DNA of 64,000 bases from FEN-1297 sp021817845 (lineage in GTDB: Bacteria; Bacteroidota; Ignavibacteria; Ignavibacteriales; Ignavibacteriaceae), in contig JAKAFW010000003.1 of the NCBI GenBank assembly GCA_021817845.1, positions 109,741 to 173,740 of the forward strand. The letters are read 5' to 3'. Every line of letters begins with the position of its first letter. The first letter of the stretch is position 1. Shown one piece after another: positions 8,875-17,099 of this stretch. A model generated the notes under the pieces. That model saw only the letters and a program-made list of their open reading frames with translations. It was not told the origin of the DNA and did not search any database. Position numbers and translations under genes: made by a program.

Positions 8875-9234
8875 ATGTTTTGTCCTAAATGCAAATCAGA
8901 ATACAGGGAAGGCTATACGATGTGCATCGATTGCGAAATTGATCTTGTCGATTCGATTGACTTCCCTACAAAATCCCAATTAAATAAGGAAAGGATTAAA
9001 GAAAATATCGGCTTTGTACCTGTCCTTACTATTCATAATATCGAGAATATTTCTTCCATTAAACAAATTCTTGAAGATAGATGGATTGAGTACTTCTTTG
9101 AAGATGAAAGTCCTCTTGTTATGTCAGGACTATCAGATAATCAAATTTTAATGGTTCGTGAAGACCAGGTGCCTTCCGTAATTGAATTATTAAAGAACTT
9201 TGAAGTAAAGTATTTGATTCACTCTACTATGTAA
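8875..9234 (+). CDS. Zinc-ribbon plus DUF2007-like small protein
   Basis: This 119-residue protein begins seven bases after a strong AGGAGGG. The N-terminus carries a compact zinc ribbon, FCPKCKSEYREGYTMCIDCE, with a C-x2-C pair at residues 3/6 and another at 17/20. Residues about 45-112 resemble DUF2007 (putative signal-transducing) domains: a beta-alpha-beta unit with FVPVLTIHN, an ILEDRWIEYFFED turn and a C-terminal ILMVREDQVPSVIELLKNF. Such domains are ferredoxin-like folds often fused to zinc ribbons. The ligand or partner is unknown. Confidence 0.72.
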   Translation: MFCPKCKSEYREGYTMCIDCEIDLVDSIDFPTKSQLNKERIKENIGFVPVLTIHNIENISSIKQILEDRWIEYFFEDESPLVMSGLSDNQILMVREDQVPSVIELLKNFEVKYLIHSTM

Positions 9235-9560
9235 AATTATTAAATATAGGGTGTGTGTGCCAAATTTGGCAGACTTTTTTCTGAAATATTTAGGTTAGTT
9301 ATTGTGGCTTGTTTTAGGCTTGGCAGATGCCTAGCAGAGGGGAGGTGGGAGTGGCAAAAAACGGGTAAAAAATATTTAAGGTGTGACAAAAATGGCAAAC
9401 AGGGAGGTGCTCATTGCCGGGAGAATGGGTAATAATTTATTAGCGTCTAGCACAAAAATTTGTAATATTTAGTTTTAAATCCGTTGCTATAATGGTATAT
9501 GATATAAATATAGGCGGAAATGTTTGACTTAAAAACAACAAATTAAAAGGTTATACTAAA
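9235..9560. other. Non-coding, G-rich spacer with short repeats
   Basis: This 326-bp region has no convincing gene. A perfect 14-bp palindrome TGCCAAATTTGGCA (9259-9272) is followed by T6 and might end the preceding gene. GGCA/TGGCAGA words recur near 9266, 9330, 9351 and 9395, and the + strand is unusually G-rich (GGGAGGTGGGAGTGGC, about 9341-9356). A 26-codon ATG frame at 9392-9472 has no family resemblance. Confidence 0.5.
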
Positions 9561-9923
9561 ATGCCGAAACTTATAAATAGCCCGTCAATTATAAAATCTG
9601 CCGGTAACAAACCAAAAATTATTGAAGAATATTTTGGTCGTGTCAATTCCAAAACAGAGTCCGTAAGCATAGCTAAAATGAAAAGCCCCGGTGGTTGGAT
9701 AGAACCGGGACAAACTCCTGATTTTGATGAGTACACAGTCGTTCTTAAAGGGATTTTGAGAGTGACATCACATAATGAAGTTATCGACGTAAAAGAAGGT
9801 GAAGCAATTTTAATCTCAAAAGGTGAATGGGTCCAATATAGCACACCGGGTGAAAGTGGTGCGGAGTATATTGCAGTCTGTCTACCTGCTTTCTCTCCTG
9901 ATATAGTTCATCGTGACGAATAA
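9561..9923 (+). CDS. Cupin-domain protein
   Basis: This is a 120-residue single-domain cupin. The strand order of the double-stranded beta-helix is clear: GGWIEPGQTPDFDEYTVVLKG (first cupin box region), LRVTSHNEVIDVKEGEAILI, and WVQYSTPGESGAEYIAVCLP. The first box has only remnants of the metal-binding HxH...E pattern (DEY in place of HxH). Metal binding may therefore be altered or absent, which suggests a small-molecule-binding or isomerase-like role such as in the EutQ/ethanolamine-type cupins. AAAAGG lies 10 bp upstream. It stands alone and is closed by a strong bidirectional terminator. Confidence 0.75.
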   Translation: MPKLINSPSIIKSAGNKPKIIEEYFGRVNSKTESVSIAKMKSPGGWIEPGQTPDFDEYTVVLKGILRVTSHNEVIDVKEGEAILISKGEWVQYSTPGESGAEYIAVCLPAFSPDIVHRDE

Positions 9924-9946
9924 ATAAGAAAGATTTTATTTGATAT

Positions 9947-9979
9947 AAAAAACTCCCGTTGGTAAGACGGGAGTTTTTT
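9947..9979. terminator. Strong bidirectional rho-independent terminator
   Basis: A perfect 13-bp stem pairs 9947-9959 (AAAAAACTCCCGT) with 9967-9979 (ACGGGAGTTTTTT) around a 7-base loop. It lies between the convergent cupin gene and the T9SS-exported protein gene, with A- and T-tracts on both sides, so it should end transcripts from both directions. Confidence 0.92.
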
Positions 9980-9998
9980 ATGAGATATATTTTTTATG

Positions 9999-11882
9999 TT
10001 ATTTAGATAATATCATTTTTTTAACAGACATATAATTATCTGTTTGAAGCCTATATAAATATACTCCAGAAGATAGTTTGCTTGCATCAAAAGAGTAGGA
10101 ATACTGACCTGCTGCTAAATTTTTATTCACTAGTTCAGCAACTTTTTGTCCCAGTACATTAAATATGTCTAAAGTTACATGTGCAGAATAAGGTACAGAG
10201 AATCCAATTATCGTGCTTGGATTAAATGGATTTGGGTAATTGTTCTCCAAAACAAATTTTGATGGGATATTGTTTACTTGGCTTTTTACTGCAGTTATTA
10301 CCTGAGCCATTGTAAAGTTCGAAACAGTCGTTGTACCGGAATTTGGATTATAAGTAGTAGTTTGATTCTGGCTGCTGTATGTGGAAACACTTGCAATAAT
10401 AGTGTAGTTCCCTTGGGCTAATCCGGAGATTGTGTATGATCCATTTGCATCAGTGACCGCCGAGCCTACAGTTTCACCAGCGGAATCTTTCAACGTTACT
10501 AATACACCTGACAAAGGATTTCCTTTATCTGAATGAATATCTCCCATTATATCACCGTTAGCAACAGATTGAAGATCTTTAATTAAAACTGCATCCAAAT
10601 TATTTACTGAATCGCTGACATTTACAGGTGTTGCTTTTTCCCATTCGTCTGAATTAAGATAAAATTGTGGATCATAACCCCTAGCAAAGAACATAATGTA
10701 ATATGAACCTTGAGCTAATTCCTTAATTGTGTAATTCCCGTTTGAATCAGAGATTGCTAGATGTTGTTGCCCTGTGACTGAATCAAATGCTGTTATGAAA
10801 ACATTATTAATTCCCATTCCTGAAGTATCCCTTATAGTCCCGCTTACTGAAAACTTGTAGTTTGTATCTGCTTGTACAAGACTAAAGTTCAAATTAGAAA
10901 ATGTAGTATCATTGTATGCTCTTAAAATTGTTGCATTGAAAAATGCATCTTGATTATTATAAAATTGAATTTTATATCCATCTTTATGAACAGCTATCAT
11001 GAAAGAATTATTTAATTGATAAAGGCTATCAAGTGTAATTGAAAAATTTCCGGCGGCATCGGTTTTTGTGGTAGCTATTAAAGTTCGTTCTCCATGATCT
11101 TCTCCGCCGGCAGCTAAAATATCGATTGTGGCAGAATCAACCGGAGTGCTTAAGCTTGATTGAACATTTCCGCTAAAAGTTATTGTATGTTTACTGGCTA
11201 TGTTCTGCGGAATATCAAAGCTAATGTCGTCCAGTGGTTCGCTTCCGTTGACATTAAGAATTTTTGCTTGAGAAATTGTCTGAGCATTTTCATAAAATTC
11301 GTGGAAAAAAGTTGCGGTATCATTCATAGATACTGTGCATGACACATAATATTGGCCGCTTGGAACTTTAGCACTATAAAAACCATTCGTATCAGTTGTC
11401 GTAAATACATTTGCTACTGAATTATTCAAACTGATGAACTCGATTATAGCTTGTGAAATAGGTTTATCAGATTCATCGAACTTAACTTTACCTGAAACTG
11501 TTCCTCCCATAATGGAAAGCGTATCGTGCAGATAAAGATTAATTGATGAATTTTGGTCTTCAAGATCAAATTCATTTCTCACCAAAGTTGAATATCCTGC
11601 AGCAGTGCAAAAAATGACATAATTACCGTGAGTTACTCCACCTATTACAAATGCGCCGGTTGAATCGGTTGTCGCACTATAAAATGTAGAATCACCAAGC
11701 ATCGTAAAACTATGTAATGACACGGTTGCATTTGCTATCGGAATATGGGGTGCATCTTCATTACCTGCTACATAAACATGCCCCTTCAATGTATCTTGCA
11801 TCATCATCTGAGGATACTGCTTCACTGAGACGAGAAAAACGATAAGAGAAAGATAAAAGAATAAATGTGTAATTCTTTTCAT
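9999..11882 (-). CDS. T9SS-exported multi-domain protein with carboxypeptidase-regulatory-like repeats
   Basis: This 627-residue secreted protein starts at an ATG with AAGGAGT upstream. A signal peptide occupies about residues 1-25. About five CarboxypepD_reg/Ig-like modules follow (roughly 30-125, 126-225, 235-335, 343-435, 443-530). Each has a G-x-V...G...I-x-N/GV core and a GNY-I/Y-I ending such as GSYTISGLAQGNYTIIAS. The last 80-odd residues are a type A T9SS sorting domain: NNYPNPFNPSTIIGFSVP, a FNVLGQKVAELVNK strand, GVYLYRLQ, and the terminal basic KKMILSK. The protein should be exported across the outer membrane and attached to the surface or released. It probably serves a structural or binding role, since no catalytic domain is seen. 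Confidence 0.85.
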   Translation of the reverse strand: MKRITHLFFYLSLIVFLVSVKQYPQMMMQDTLKGHVYVAGNEDAPHIPIANATVSLHSFTMLGDSTFYSATTDSTGAFVIGGVTHGNYVIFCTAAGYSTLVRNEFDLEDQNSSINLYLHDTLSIMGGTVSGKVKFDESDKPISQAIIEFISLNNSVANVFTTTDTNGFYSAKVPSGQYYVSCTVSMNDTATFFHEFYENAQTISQAKILNVNGSEPLDDISFDIPQNIASKHTITFSGNVQSSLSTPVDSATIDILAAGGEDHGERTLIATTKTDAAGNFSITLDSLYQLNNSFMIAVHKDGYKIQFYNNQDAFFNATILRAYNDTTFSNLNFSLVQADTNYKFSVSGTIRDTSGMGINNVFITAFDSVTGQQHLAISDSNGNYTIKELAQGSYYIMFFARGYDPQFYLNSDEWEKATPVNVSDSVNNLDAVLIKDLQSVANGDIMGDIHSDKGNPLSGVLVTLKDSAGETVGSAVTDANGSYTISGLAQGNYTIIASVSTYSSQNQTTTYNPNSGTTTVSNFTMAQVITAVKSQVNNIPSKFVLENNYPNPFNPSTIIGFSVPYSAHVTLDIFNVLGQKVAELVNKNLAAGQYSYSFDASKLSSGVYLYRLQTDNYMSVKKMILSK

Positions 11883-12414
11883 TGCTGGACTCCTTATTTT
11901 TTTGTTAATTCTATTTCCGACCTAATTTTACAAATGATATGCCGTTCCATTAAATGAAGGTAAAGTTTAAGAAAAGCTTCATTATGATAAAAATAATAAT
12001 CTTTTAGAGAGAATAAATCTTTTTTATATAAATCTTAGTGACAAAAAGTTTCGTAGCGAACGCATAAAATTCGCATGAAGAATATTACATAGTTTTTCAA
12101 TTAGCAAAGGACAAAATCAAACTACTTTTATCCAATACTTCTAATCCTTAGAAAAATATTTTCATAAATGGGAAATGTTTAGCGATTAGCTTTAACCATC
12201 CTTTATTTTCGTCGACAAATAAATGACTTATAGCTCTATAAAAGATATCCAAATGGCACAATTTATGGTTGTTACATAAGTCAGTTTTATTATTTATTTT
12301 TGAAAAGCATTTACAAATTTTTTTCAAAAATTGAAGGGATGGATTCTTTTAATATAATTATTATTGAAGGGATTTATTTTTGTGCCTTAGAAACAAAATA
12401 ATGAGGAAAACAAA
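11883..12414. other. Intergenic region upstream of maeB and the T9SS protein gene
   Basis: This AT-rich region of about 530 bp separates two divergent genes. I found no ORF, tRNA or clear ncRNA. A TATTTTTG at 12375-12382 fits the Bacteroidota -7 motif TAnnTTTG about 33 bp before the maeB ATG, but no good -33 TTTG box is placed correctly. By composition such matches are expected by chance. A GAGGA ribosome-binding site lies directly before maeB. Confidence 0.4.
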
Positions 12415-14673
12415 ATGGAAATTCGTAAAGAAGATGCGCTTGATTACCACAGTAAAGGTAGACACGGAAAAATAGAAGTTATTTCTACAAAACCCTGCCT
12501 TACTTCAAGAGACCTGTCGTTAGCCTATACTCCCGGTGTTGCTGTGCCATGCCTGGAAATTGAAAAAAATCCGGATGATGTCTACAAATACACGGCTAAA
12601 GGAAATTTGGTTGCTGTTATTTCAAATTGTACTGCAGTATTGGGACTTGGCGATATTGGACCGGCAGCCGGGAAACCGGTTATGGAAGGTAAAGGTGTAT
12701 TGTTCAAAAGATTTGCGGACATTGATGTTTTCGATTTAGAACTTAAAAGTAAAGACCCAAAGGAAATTATTAGGGCTGTCCAACTTCTTGAACCGACTTT
12801 TGGCGGGATAAATCTTGAAGATATAAAAGCTCCCGAATGTTTCGAGATTGAAGAAACTCTTAAAGAAACCATGAACATTCCGGTATTTCACGATGACCAG
12901 CATGGTACTGCTATTATTTCTTGTGCTGCCTTAATTAATGCTGCCGAAGTTGCGGGAAAAAAATTGTCCGGCTTAAAGATTATTGTAAGCGGCGCCGGAG
13001 CTGCAGCTATTTCATGCTGTAAATTATATGTAAGAGCAGGAGCCAAGATAGAAAATATTATTATGTTCGATACCAAAGGCTGCATTACAAAATCCAGGAC
13101 AGACCTTAATAAATACAAACAGGGTTTTGCAACCGAAAAAGAATATTCTTCCTTGAAGGAAGCAATGACTGGCGCCGATGTGTTCGTAGGGCTTTCTAAA
13201 GGCGGGATTGTTTCAAAAGATATGATAAAAGTTATGGCTCATAATCCTATCGTTTTTGCTATGGCTAATCCTGATCCGGAAATTACGTACGATGATGCAG
13301 TCAGCGTTAGAGATGATATAATAATGGCAACAGGCAGAAGCGATTTTCCTAATCAAGTAAATAACGTTTTAGGATTTCCTTTTATATTCCGTGGCGCTTT
13401 AGATGTTAGAGCCTCAGCCATAAATGAAGAAATGAAAATGGCAGCAGTTAAGGCATTAGCTGAGCTGGCGAAAAAGAAAGTCCCTGAGATGGTAATTAAT
13501 GCATACGGCGGAGAAGATTTTAAGTTTGGAAAGGATTATATAATTCCAAAACCATTTGACCCTCGTGTGCTTTGGCATGTAGCTCCTGCAGTAGCAAAAG
13601 CCGCTATTGAGACGGGTGTAGCAAGAATTCAGATAGAGGATTGGGATGCTTATGAGGAGCAATTAAAAGAAAGACTTGGCCTGTCAAAGGAAATTGTGCG
13701 AGTTGCAATTCACAAAGCACAAAAAAATCCACGTCGTGTTGTTTATCCCGAAGGTGAAGAAGAAAAAATTATTAGAGCCGCTCATGTTTCTTACACCGAT
13801 AATATTGCAAAACCAATTCTTTTAGGAAATAAAACCATAATCAAAAATAATATCGATAATCTGGGTTATGATCAAAACGAATTTGAAATATTTGATCCAG
13901 AAAGCTGCGAGAGAAGTCCTAAATATGCTGCTGATTTTTATGCAAAACGCTTTCGCAAAGGCGCTACTCTGAAAGAAGCAAAAGAACTGATGAGAAATCC
14001 AGTTTATTATGGTTCGATGATGGTTGAAAAAAATGATGCTGATGCAATGATTAGCGGATTAACTGCGAATTATCCGAACACTATAAAGCCTGCACTGCAA
14101 TGCATAGGTATAAAGGAAGGGTTAAAAGTTGTTTCGGGGTTATATATAGTTGTCACAAAAAAAGATGTATTCTTTTTTGCAGATACAACCGTAAACATAA
14201 ATCCAACTTCAAGCGAGCTTGCTGAGATTGCAATTTCCGCTGCTGATACTGCTAAAGCCTTTGACGTCGAACCAAAAGTCGCAATGCTTTCTTTTAGTAA
14301 TTTTGGTTCGGCAAAATATCCTGAATCAATAAAAGTAAAAGAAGCGGTTAAAATAGTCCATAACCTACGACCTGATTTGATGGTTGACGGCGAAATGCAG
14401 GCAGATACCGCAGTCATTACACAAATTCTAGAAAGTGATTATCCCTTCAGCGTATTAAAAGGGAAGGCTAACGTATTAATATTCCCGGATTTGAACTCAG
14501 GAAACATCGCTTATAAATTAATGGCACGAATAGGCGAAGCTACTGTCATAGGTCCGGTATTAATGGGAATGAAAAAACCCGTGCATATTCTTCAAAGAGG
14601 AGCAACGGTAGACGATATAACTAATATGACAGCGATTGCTGTTCTTGAAGCTAATAAAATATTAAAGGTATAA
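12415..14673 (+). CDS. maeB: NADP-dependent malic enzyme with C-terminal phosphotransacetylase-like domain
   Basis: This 752-residue MaeB-type enzyme oxidatively decarboxylates malate to pyruvate with NAD(P)H formation. The malic N-terminal domain (about 1-160) includes SLAYTPGVAVPC with the catalytic tyrosine Y38, and GKGVLFKRFADIDVFD. The NAD-binding domain (about 162-405) has VFHDDQHGTAII and the dinucleotide loop IIVSGAGAAAIS. From about residue 425 to the end is a phosphate acetyltransferase-like domain, which in MaeB proteins is thought to be regulatory (acetyl-CoA sensing) rather than catalytic. The length is typical of the family. GAGGA precedes the ATG. Only 10 bp separate it from the Nfn/Sud-type small subunit, so NADPH production and ferredoxin reduction are probably co-expressed. 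Confidence 0.93.
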   Translation: MEIRKEDALDYHSKGRHGKIEVISTKPCLTSRDLSLAYTPGVAVPCLEIEKNPDDVYKYTAKGNLVAVISNCTAVLGLGDIGPAAGKPVMEGKGVLFKRFADIDVFDLELKSKDPKEIIRAVQLLEPTFGGINLEDIKAPECFEIEETLKETMNIPVFHDDQHGTAIISCAALINAAEVAGKKLSGLKIIVSGAGAAAISCCKLYVRAGAKIENIIMFDTKGCITKSRTDLNKYKQGFATEKEYSSLKEAMTGADVFVGLSKGGIVSKDMIKVMAHNPIVFAMANPDPEITYDDAVSVRDDIIMATGRSDFPNQVNNVLGFPFIFRGALDVRASAINEEMKMAAVKALAELAKKKVPEMVINAYGGEDFKFGKDYIIPKPFDPRVLWHVAPAVAKAAIETGVARIQIEDWDAYEEQLKERLGLSKEIVRVAIHKAQKNPRRVVYPEGEEEKIIRAAHVSYTDNIAKPILLGNKTIIKNNIDNLGYDQNEFEIFDPESCERSPKYAADFYAKRFRKGATLKEAKELMRNPVYYGSMMVEKNDADAMISGLTANYPNTIKPALQCIGIKEGLKVVSGLYIVVTKKDVFFFADTTVNINPTSSELAEIAISAADTAKAFDVEPKVAMLSFSNFGSAKYPESIKVKEAVKIVHNLRPDLMVDGEMQADTAVITQILESDYPFSVLKGKANVLIFPDLNSGNIAYKLMARIGEATVIGPVLMGMKKPVHILQRGATVDDITNMTAIAVLEANKILKV

Positions 14674-14683
14674 TTGAAGCAAA

Positions 14684-15541
14684 ATGTTTAAAATAATTAA
14701 TGCAGAATTTATTGCCCCAAGTGTAAGAAAAATTATAATTGAAGCACCCAAAATTGCAAGGAAAAGGCGAGCCGGTCAGTTTGTTATTGTTAGAGTTAAT
14801 GAGCATGGTGAAAGGATTCCCTTGACAATTTCTGATTCAAATATCGACGAAGGAACTATTACACTTATCGTACAAGGGATAGGAAAAACTACACAAGAGC
14901 TAAACGAATTGAACAGCGGAGAATTTATTCTGGATGTAGTCGGTCCATTAGGAAAACCTTCTCACATTGAAAAATTCGGGACAGCAGTAAGCATTGGCGG
15001 CGGAGTAGGAACAGCGATTGCTTATCCCACTGCAGTTGCTTTGAAGCAAGCCGGCAATTATACTATCTCAATCATAGGCGGACGTTCGAAAGAATATGTA
15101 ATCCTTGAAGATGAAATGAACAAAACCTGTGACGAAGTATTTGTAACTACCGATGACGGTAGTTATGGATATCCCGGATTTGTTACTTCAAAACTTCAAG
15201 AACTAATAGATGCAAAAAGAAAAATTGATTTCGTACTTGCAATCGGACCCATTCCGATGATGAAAGCTGTTGCCGAAGTGACAAGGAAATACAAGATAAA
15301 AACGGTTGTAAGTCTAAACCCAATAATGGTTGACGGAACAGGAATGTGCGGCGGGTGTAGAGCAACTGTAGACGATAAAACAGTTTTTGTTTGTGTAGAC
15401 GGACCAGAATTCGACGCACATAAAGTAGATTTTGCTACTCTTGAAAGAAGAAACAAAACGTACCGCGAAGATGAGAAGGAAGCTCTTCAAAAATATTCGT
15501 GTAAAAGTGAAGAAGCAATTCTTAAAGCCGTTAATGAATAA
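14684..15541 (+). CDS. nfnA: NADPH:ferredoxin transhydrogenase / sulfide dehydrogenase small subunit (NfnA/SudB type)
   Basis: This 285-residue FAD/[2Fe-2S] flavoprotein is of the ferredoxin-NADP+ reductase type. The N-terminal FAD-binding barrel includes RRAGQFVIVRVNEHGERIPLTI (about 28-49). The NAD-binding domain begins at about 98 with AVSIGGGVGTAIAYP. The C-terminus has the unusual Asp/Cys3 cluster site: D217, C222, C225 and C237 in VDGTGMCGGCRA...FVCVDGPEFD. In the bifurcating NfnAB complex this subunit handles NADH plus the FAD/[2Fe-2S] centre. A SudB or glutamate-synthase-associated role is an alternative that sequence alone cannot exclude. The large subunit follows directly. Confidence 0.85.
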   Translation: MFKIINAEFIAPSVRKIIIEAPKIARKRRAGQFVIVRVNEHGERIPLTISDSNIDEGTITLIVQGIGKTTQELNELNSGEFILDVVGPLGKPSHIEKFGTAVSIGGGVGTAIAYPTAVALKQAGNYTISIIGGRSKEYVILEDEMNKTCDEVFVTTDDGSYGYPGFVTSKLQELIDAKRKIDFVLAIGPIPMMKAVAEVTRKYKIKTVVSLNPIMVDGTGMCGGCRATVDDKTVFVCVDGPEFDAHKVDFATLERRNKTYREDEKEALQKYSCKSEEAILKAVNE

Positions 15542-15586
15542 AGATTTGATATTAAATTTTGAAACCAAATACCACCGGAGATATTG

Positions 15587-17008
15587 ATGCCTAAGTTATC
15601 GAATAAAGAGAGAATGAAAATTCAACGACAAGCTATGCCAGAACAGGACAGTGCTATAAGAAGAAATAATTTTTCGGAAGTAAACCTTGGATTTACCGAA
15701 GAACTTGCAAGAATGGAAGCGATGCGCTGCATTCAATGTCCTAAGCCTACATGTGTAGAAGGTTGCCCGGTCGGAGTGAAAATTAAAGACTTCATCTCTC
15801 TAGTTGCAGAAGGAGAATATCTAAAAGCTGCCGAAAAAATAAAAGAAGACAACATGCTTCCAGCGATTTGCGGAAGAGTTTGTCCGCAAGAAGAACAATG
15901 TGAGGCAAAGTGCGTAGTTGGTAAGAAGGGCGAATCTGTTGCAATCGGAAGATTGGAGAGATTTGTAGCAGATTTTGAACGTCAAAATGTTGGTATTAGA
16001 GAGGCAGTGATAAAGCCAAAGAGCGGGAAAAAAGTTGCTATCATCGGAAGTGGGCCTGCCGGCTTAGGCTGCGCTGGAGATTTAATCCAGATGGGTCATG
16101 CTGTAACCGTCTTTGAAGCTCTACATGATTTAGGAGGGGTGTTAATTTATGGTATTCCGGAATTTCGACTTCCAAAAGACATAGTTAAAGCTGAAGTAGA
16201 ATCGCTTAAGAAACTTGGAGTTGATTTTCAAACCAATGCTGTTATTGGATTTACAGATACGGTAGATGAGCTTCTTGCTGATGGTTATAATGCAGTATTT
16301 ATAGCTGTTGGCGCAGGTCTTCCTTACTTCTTAAATATCAAAGGAGAAAATTTTAACGGGGTTTATTCTGCCAATGAATTTTTAACCCGCGTAAATTTGA
16401 TGAAAGCATATAAATTTCCGGATTATGATACACCTGTTTTTCATATTAAAGACAAAAATGTAGCCGTATTTGGAGGAGGCAATACAGCAATGGATGCAGT
16501 TAGAACAGCGAAACGACTAGGCGCAAAAAACGCTTATATAATTTACCGCCGTTCCGATGCTGAAATGCCTGCAAGAAAAGAAGAAGTACATCACGCGAAA
16601 GATGAAGGAATTGAATTTATTTTCTTAGCTAATCCATTAGAATTTATAGGTGATTCTGAAGGATGGCTTACAAGCGTAAAACTACAAAAGATGGAGTTAG
16701 GAGAACCTGATTCCTCCGGTAGAAGAAAACCTATACCAATTCAAGGTTCAGAATACATTTTAGATATTGATATGTCTGTTATTGCTATCGGTAACGGGTC
16801 GAATCCGATAATTCAGAAGACAACACCAGATTTACAATATACAAAATGGGGAAATATTGTCGTGGATGACAATACTATGAAAACTACTAAACAAGGTGTT
16901 TTTGCCGGCGGCGATATTGTAACAGGAGGCGCTACGGTTATCCTTGCTATGGGCGCCGGAAGAAAAGCCGCTGCTGCTATAAATGAGTTTCTTAATAGTT
17001 CCAATTGA
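15587..17008 (+). CDS. nfnB: NADPH:ferredoxin transhydrogenase / sulfide dehydrogenase large subunit (NfnB/SudA/GltD type)
   Basis: I place the start at the ATG 15587, six bases after GGAG, rather than the preceding TTG. The 473-residue flavoprotein has two [4Fe-4S] motifs: C48, C51, C56, C60 and C95, C99, C105, C109. A FAD-binding fold follows (VAIIGSGPAGLGCAG), then an NADPH-binding fold (VAVFGGGNTAMDAVRTAKRLGA) and a C-terminal FAD closure (GVFAGGDIVTGGATVILAMGAGR). This is the glutamate-synthase-small-subunit fold. No glutamate synthase large subunit is adjacent but the NfnA/SudB partner is, so an Nfn transhydrogenase or Sud role fits best. It would couple NADPH to ferredoxin for the nearby 2-oxoacid:ferredoxin oxidoreductases. 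Confidence 0.85.
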   Translation: MPKLSNKERMKIQRQAMPEQDSAIRRNNFSEVNLGFTEELARMEAMRCIQCPKPTCVEGCPVGVKIKDFISLVAEGEYLKAAEKIKEDNMLPAICGRVCPQEEQCEAKCVVGKKGESVAIGRLERFVADFERQNVGIREAVIKPKSGKKVAIIGSGPAGLGCAGDLIQMGHAVTVFEALHDLGGVLIYGIPEFRLPKDIVKAEVESLKKLGVDFQTNAVIGFTDTVDELLADGYNAVFIAVGAGLPYFLNIKGENFNGVYSANEFLTRVNLMKAYKFPDYDTPVFHIKDKNVAVFGGGNTAMDAVRTAKRLGAKNAYIIYRRSDAEMPARKEEVHHAKDEGIEFIFLANPLEFIGDSEGWLTSVKLQKMELGEPDSSGRRKPIPIQGSEYILDIDMSVIAIGNGSNPIIQKTTPDLQYTKWGNIVVDDNTMKTTKQGVFAGGDIVTGGATVILAMGAGRKAAAAINEFLNSSN

Positions 17009-17024
17009 ATTCGACTACATAGCC

Positions 17025-17050
17025 GGATGAACTCTCATGTTCATCCCTTT
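17025..17050 (+). terminator. Possible weak terminator or attenuator hairpin
   Basis: GGATGAAC (17025-17032) pairs perfectly with GTTCATCC (17039-17046) around a TCTCAT loop, followed by CTTT but no long T-run. It sits between nfnB and the efflux operon. It could separate the two transcription units, although the weak T-tract leaves this uncertain. Confidence 0.45.
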
Positions 17051-17099
17051 ATGTGAACTTTATAATTAACTTATTTCTTAAAAATAATAGGGGCTCTTT

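Noticed and set aside
9392..9472. 26-codon ATG frame in the G-rich spacer
   Set aside because: It is too short, with no conserved pattern, although a GGGAGG occurs inside it by chance.
12340..12414. Bacteroidota-type promoter (TAnnTTTG) before maeB
   Set aside because: TATTTTTG at 12375-12382 fits, but no properly placed -33 box was found, and AT-richness makes chance hits likely.
12582..12878. 98-codon leftward frame inside maeB
   Set aside because: It is a shadow of a strongly conserved malic enzyme region.
15587..17008. Glutamate synthase small subunit (GltD)
   Set aside because: No large subunit gene is adjacent, and the direct neighbour is an NfnA/SudB-type FAD/[2Fe-2S] protein.
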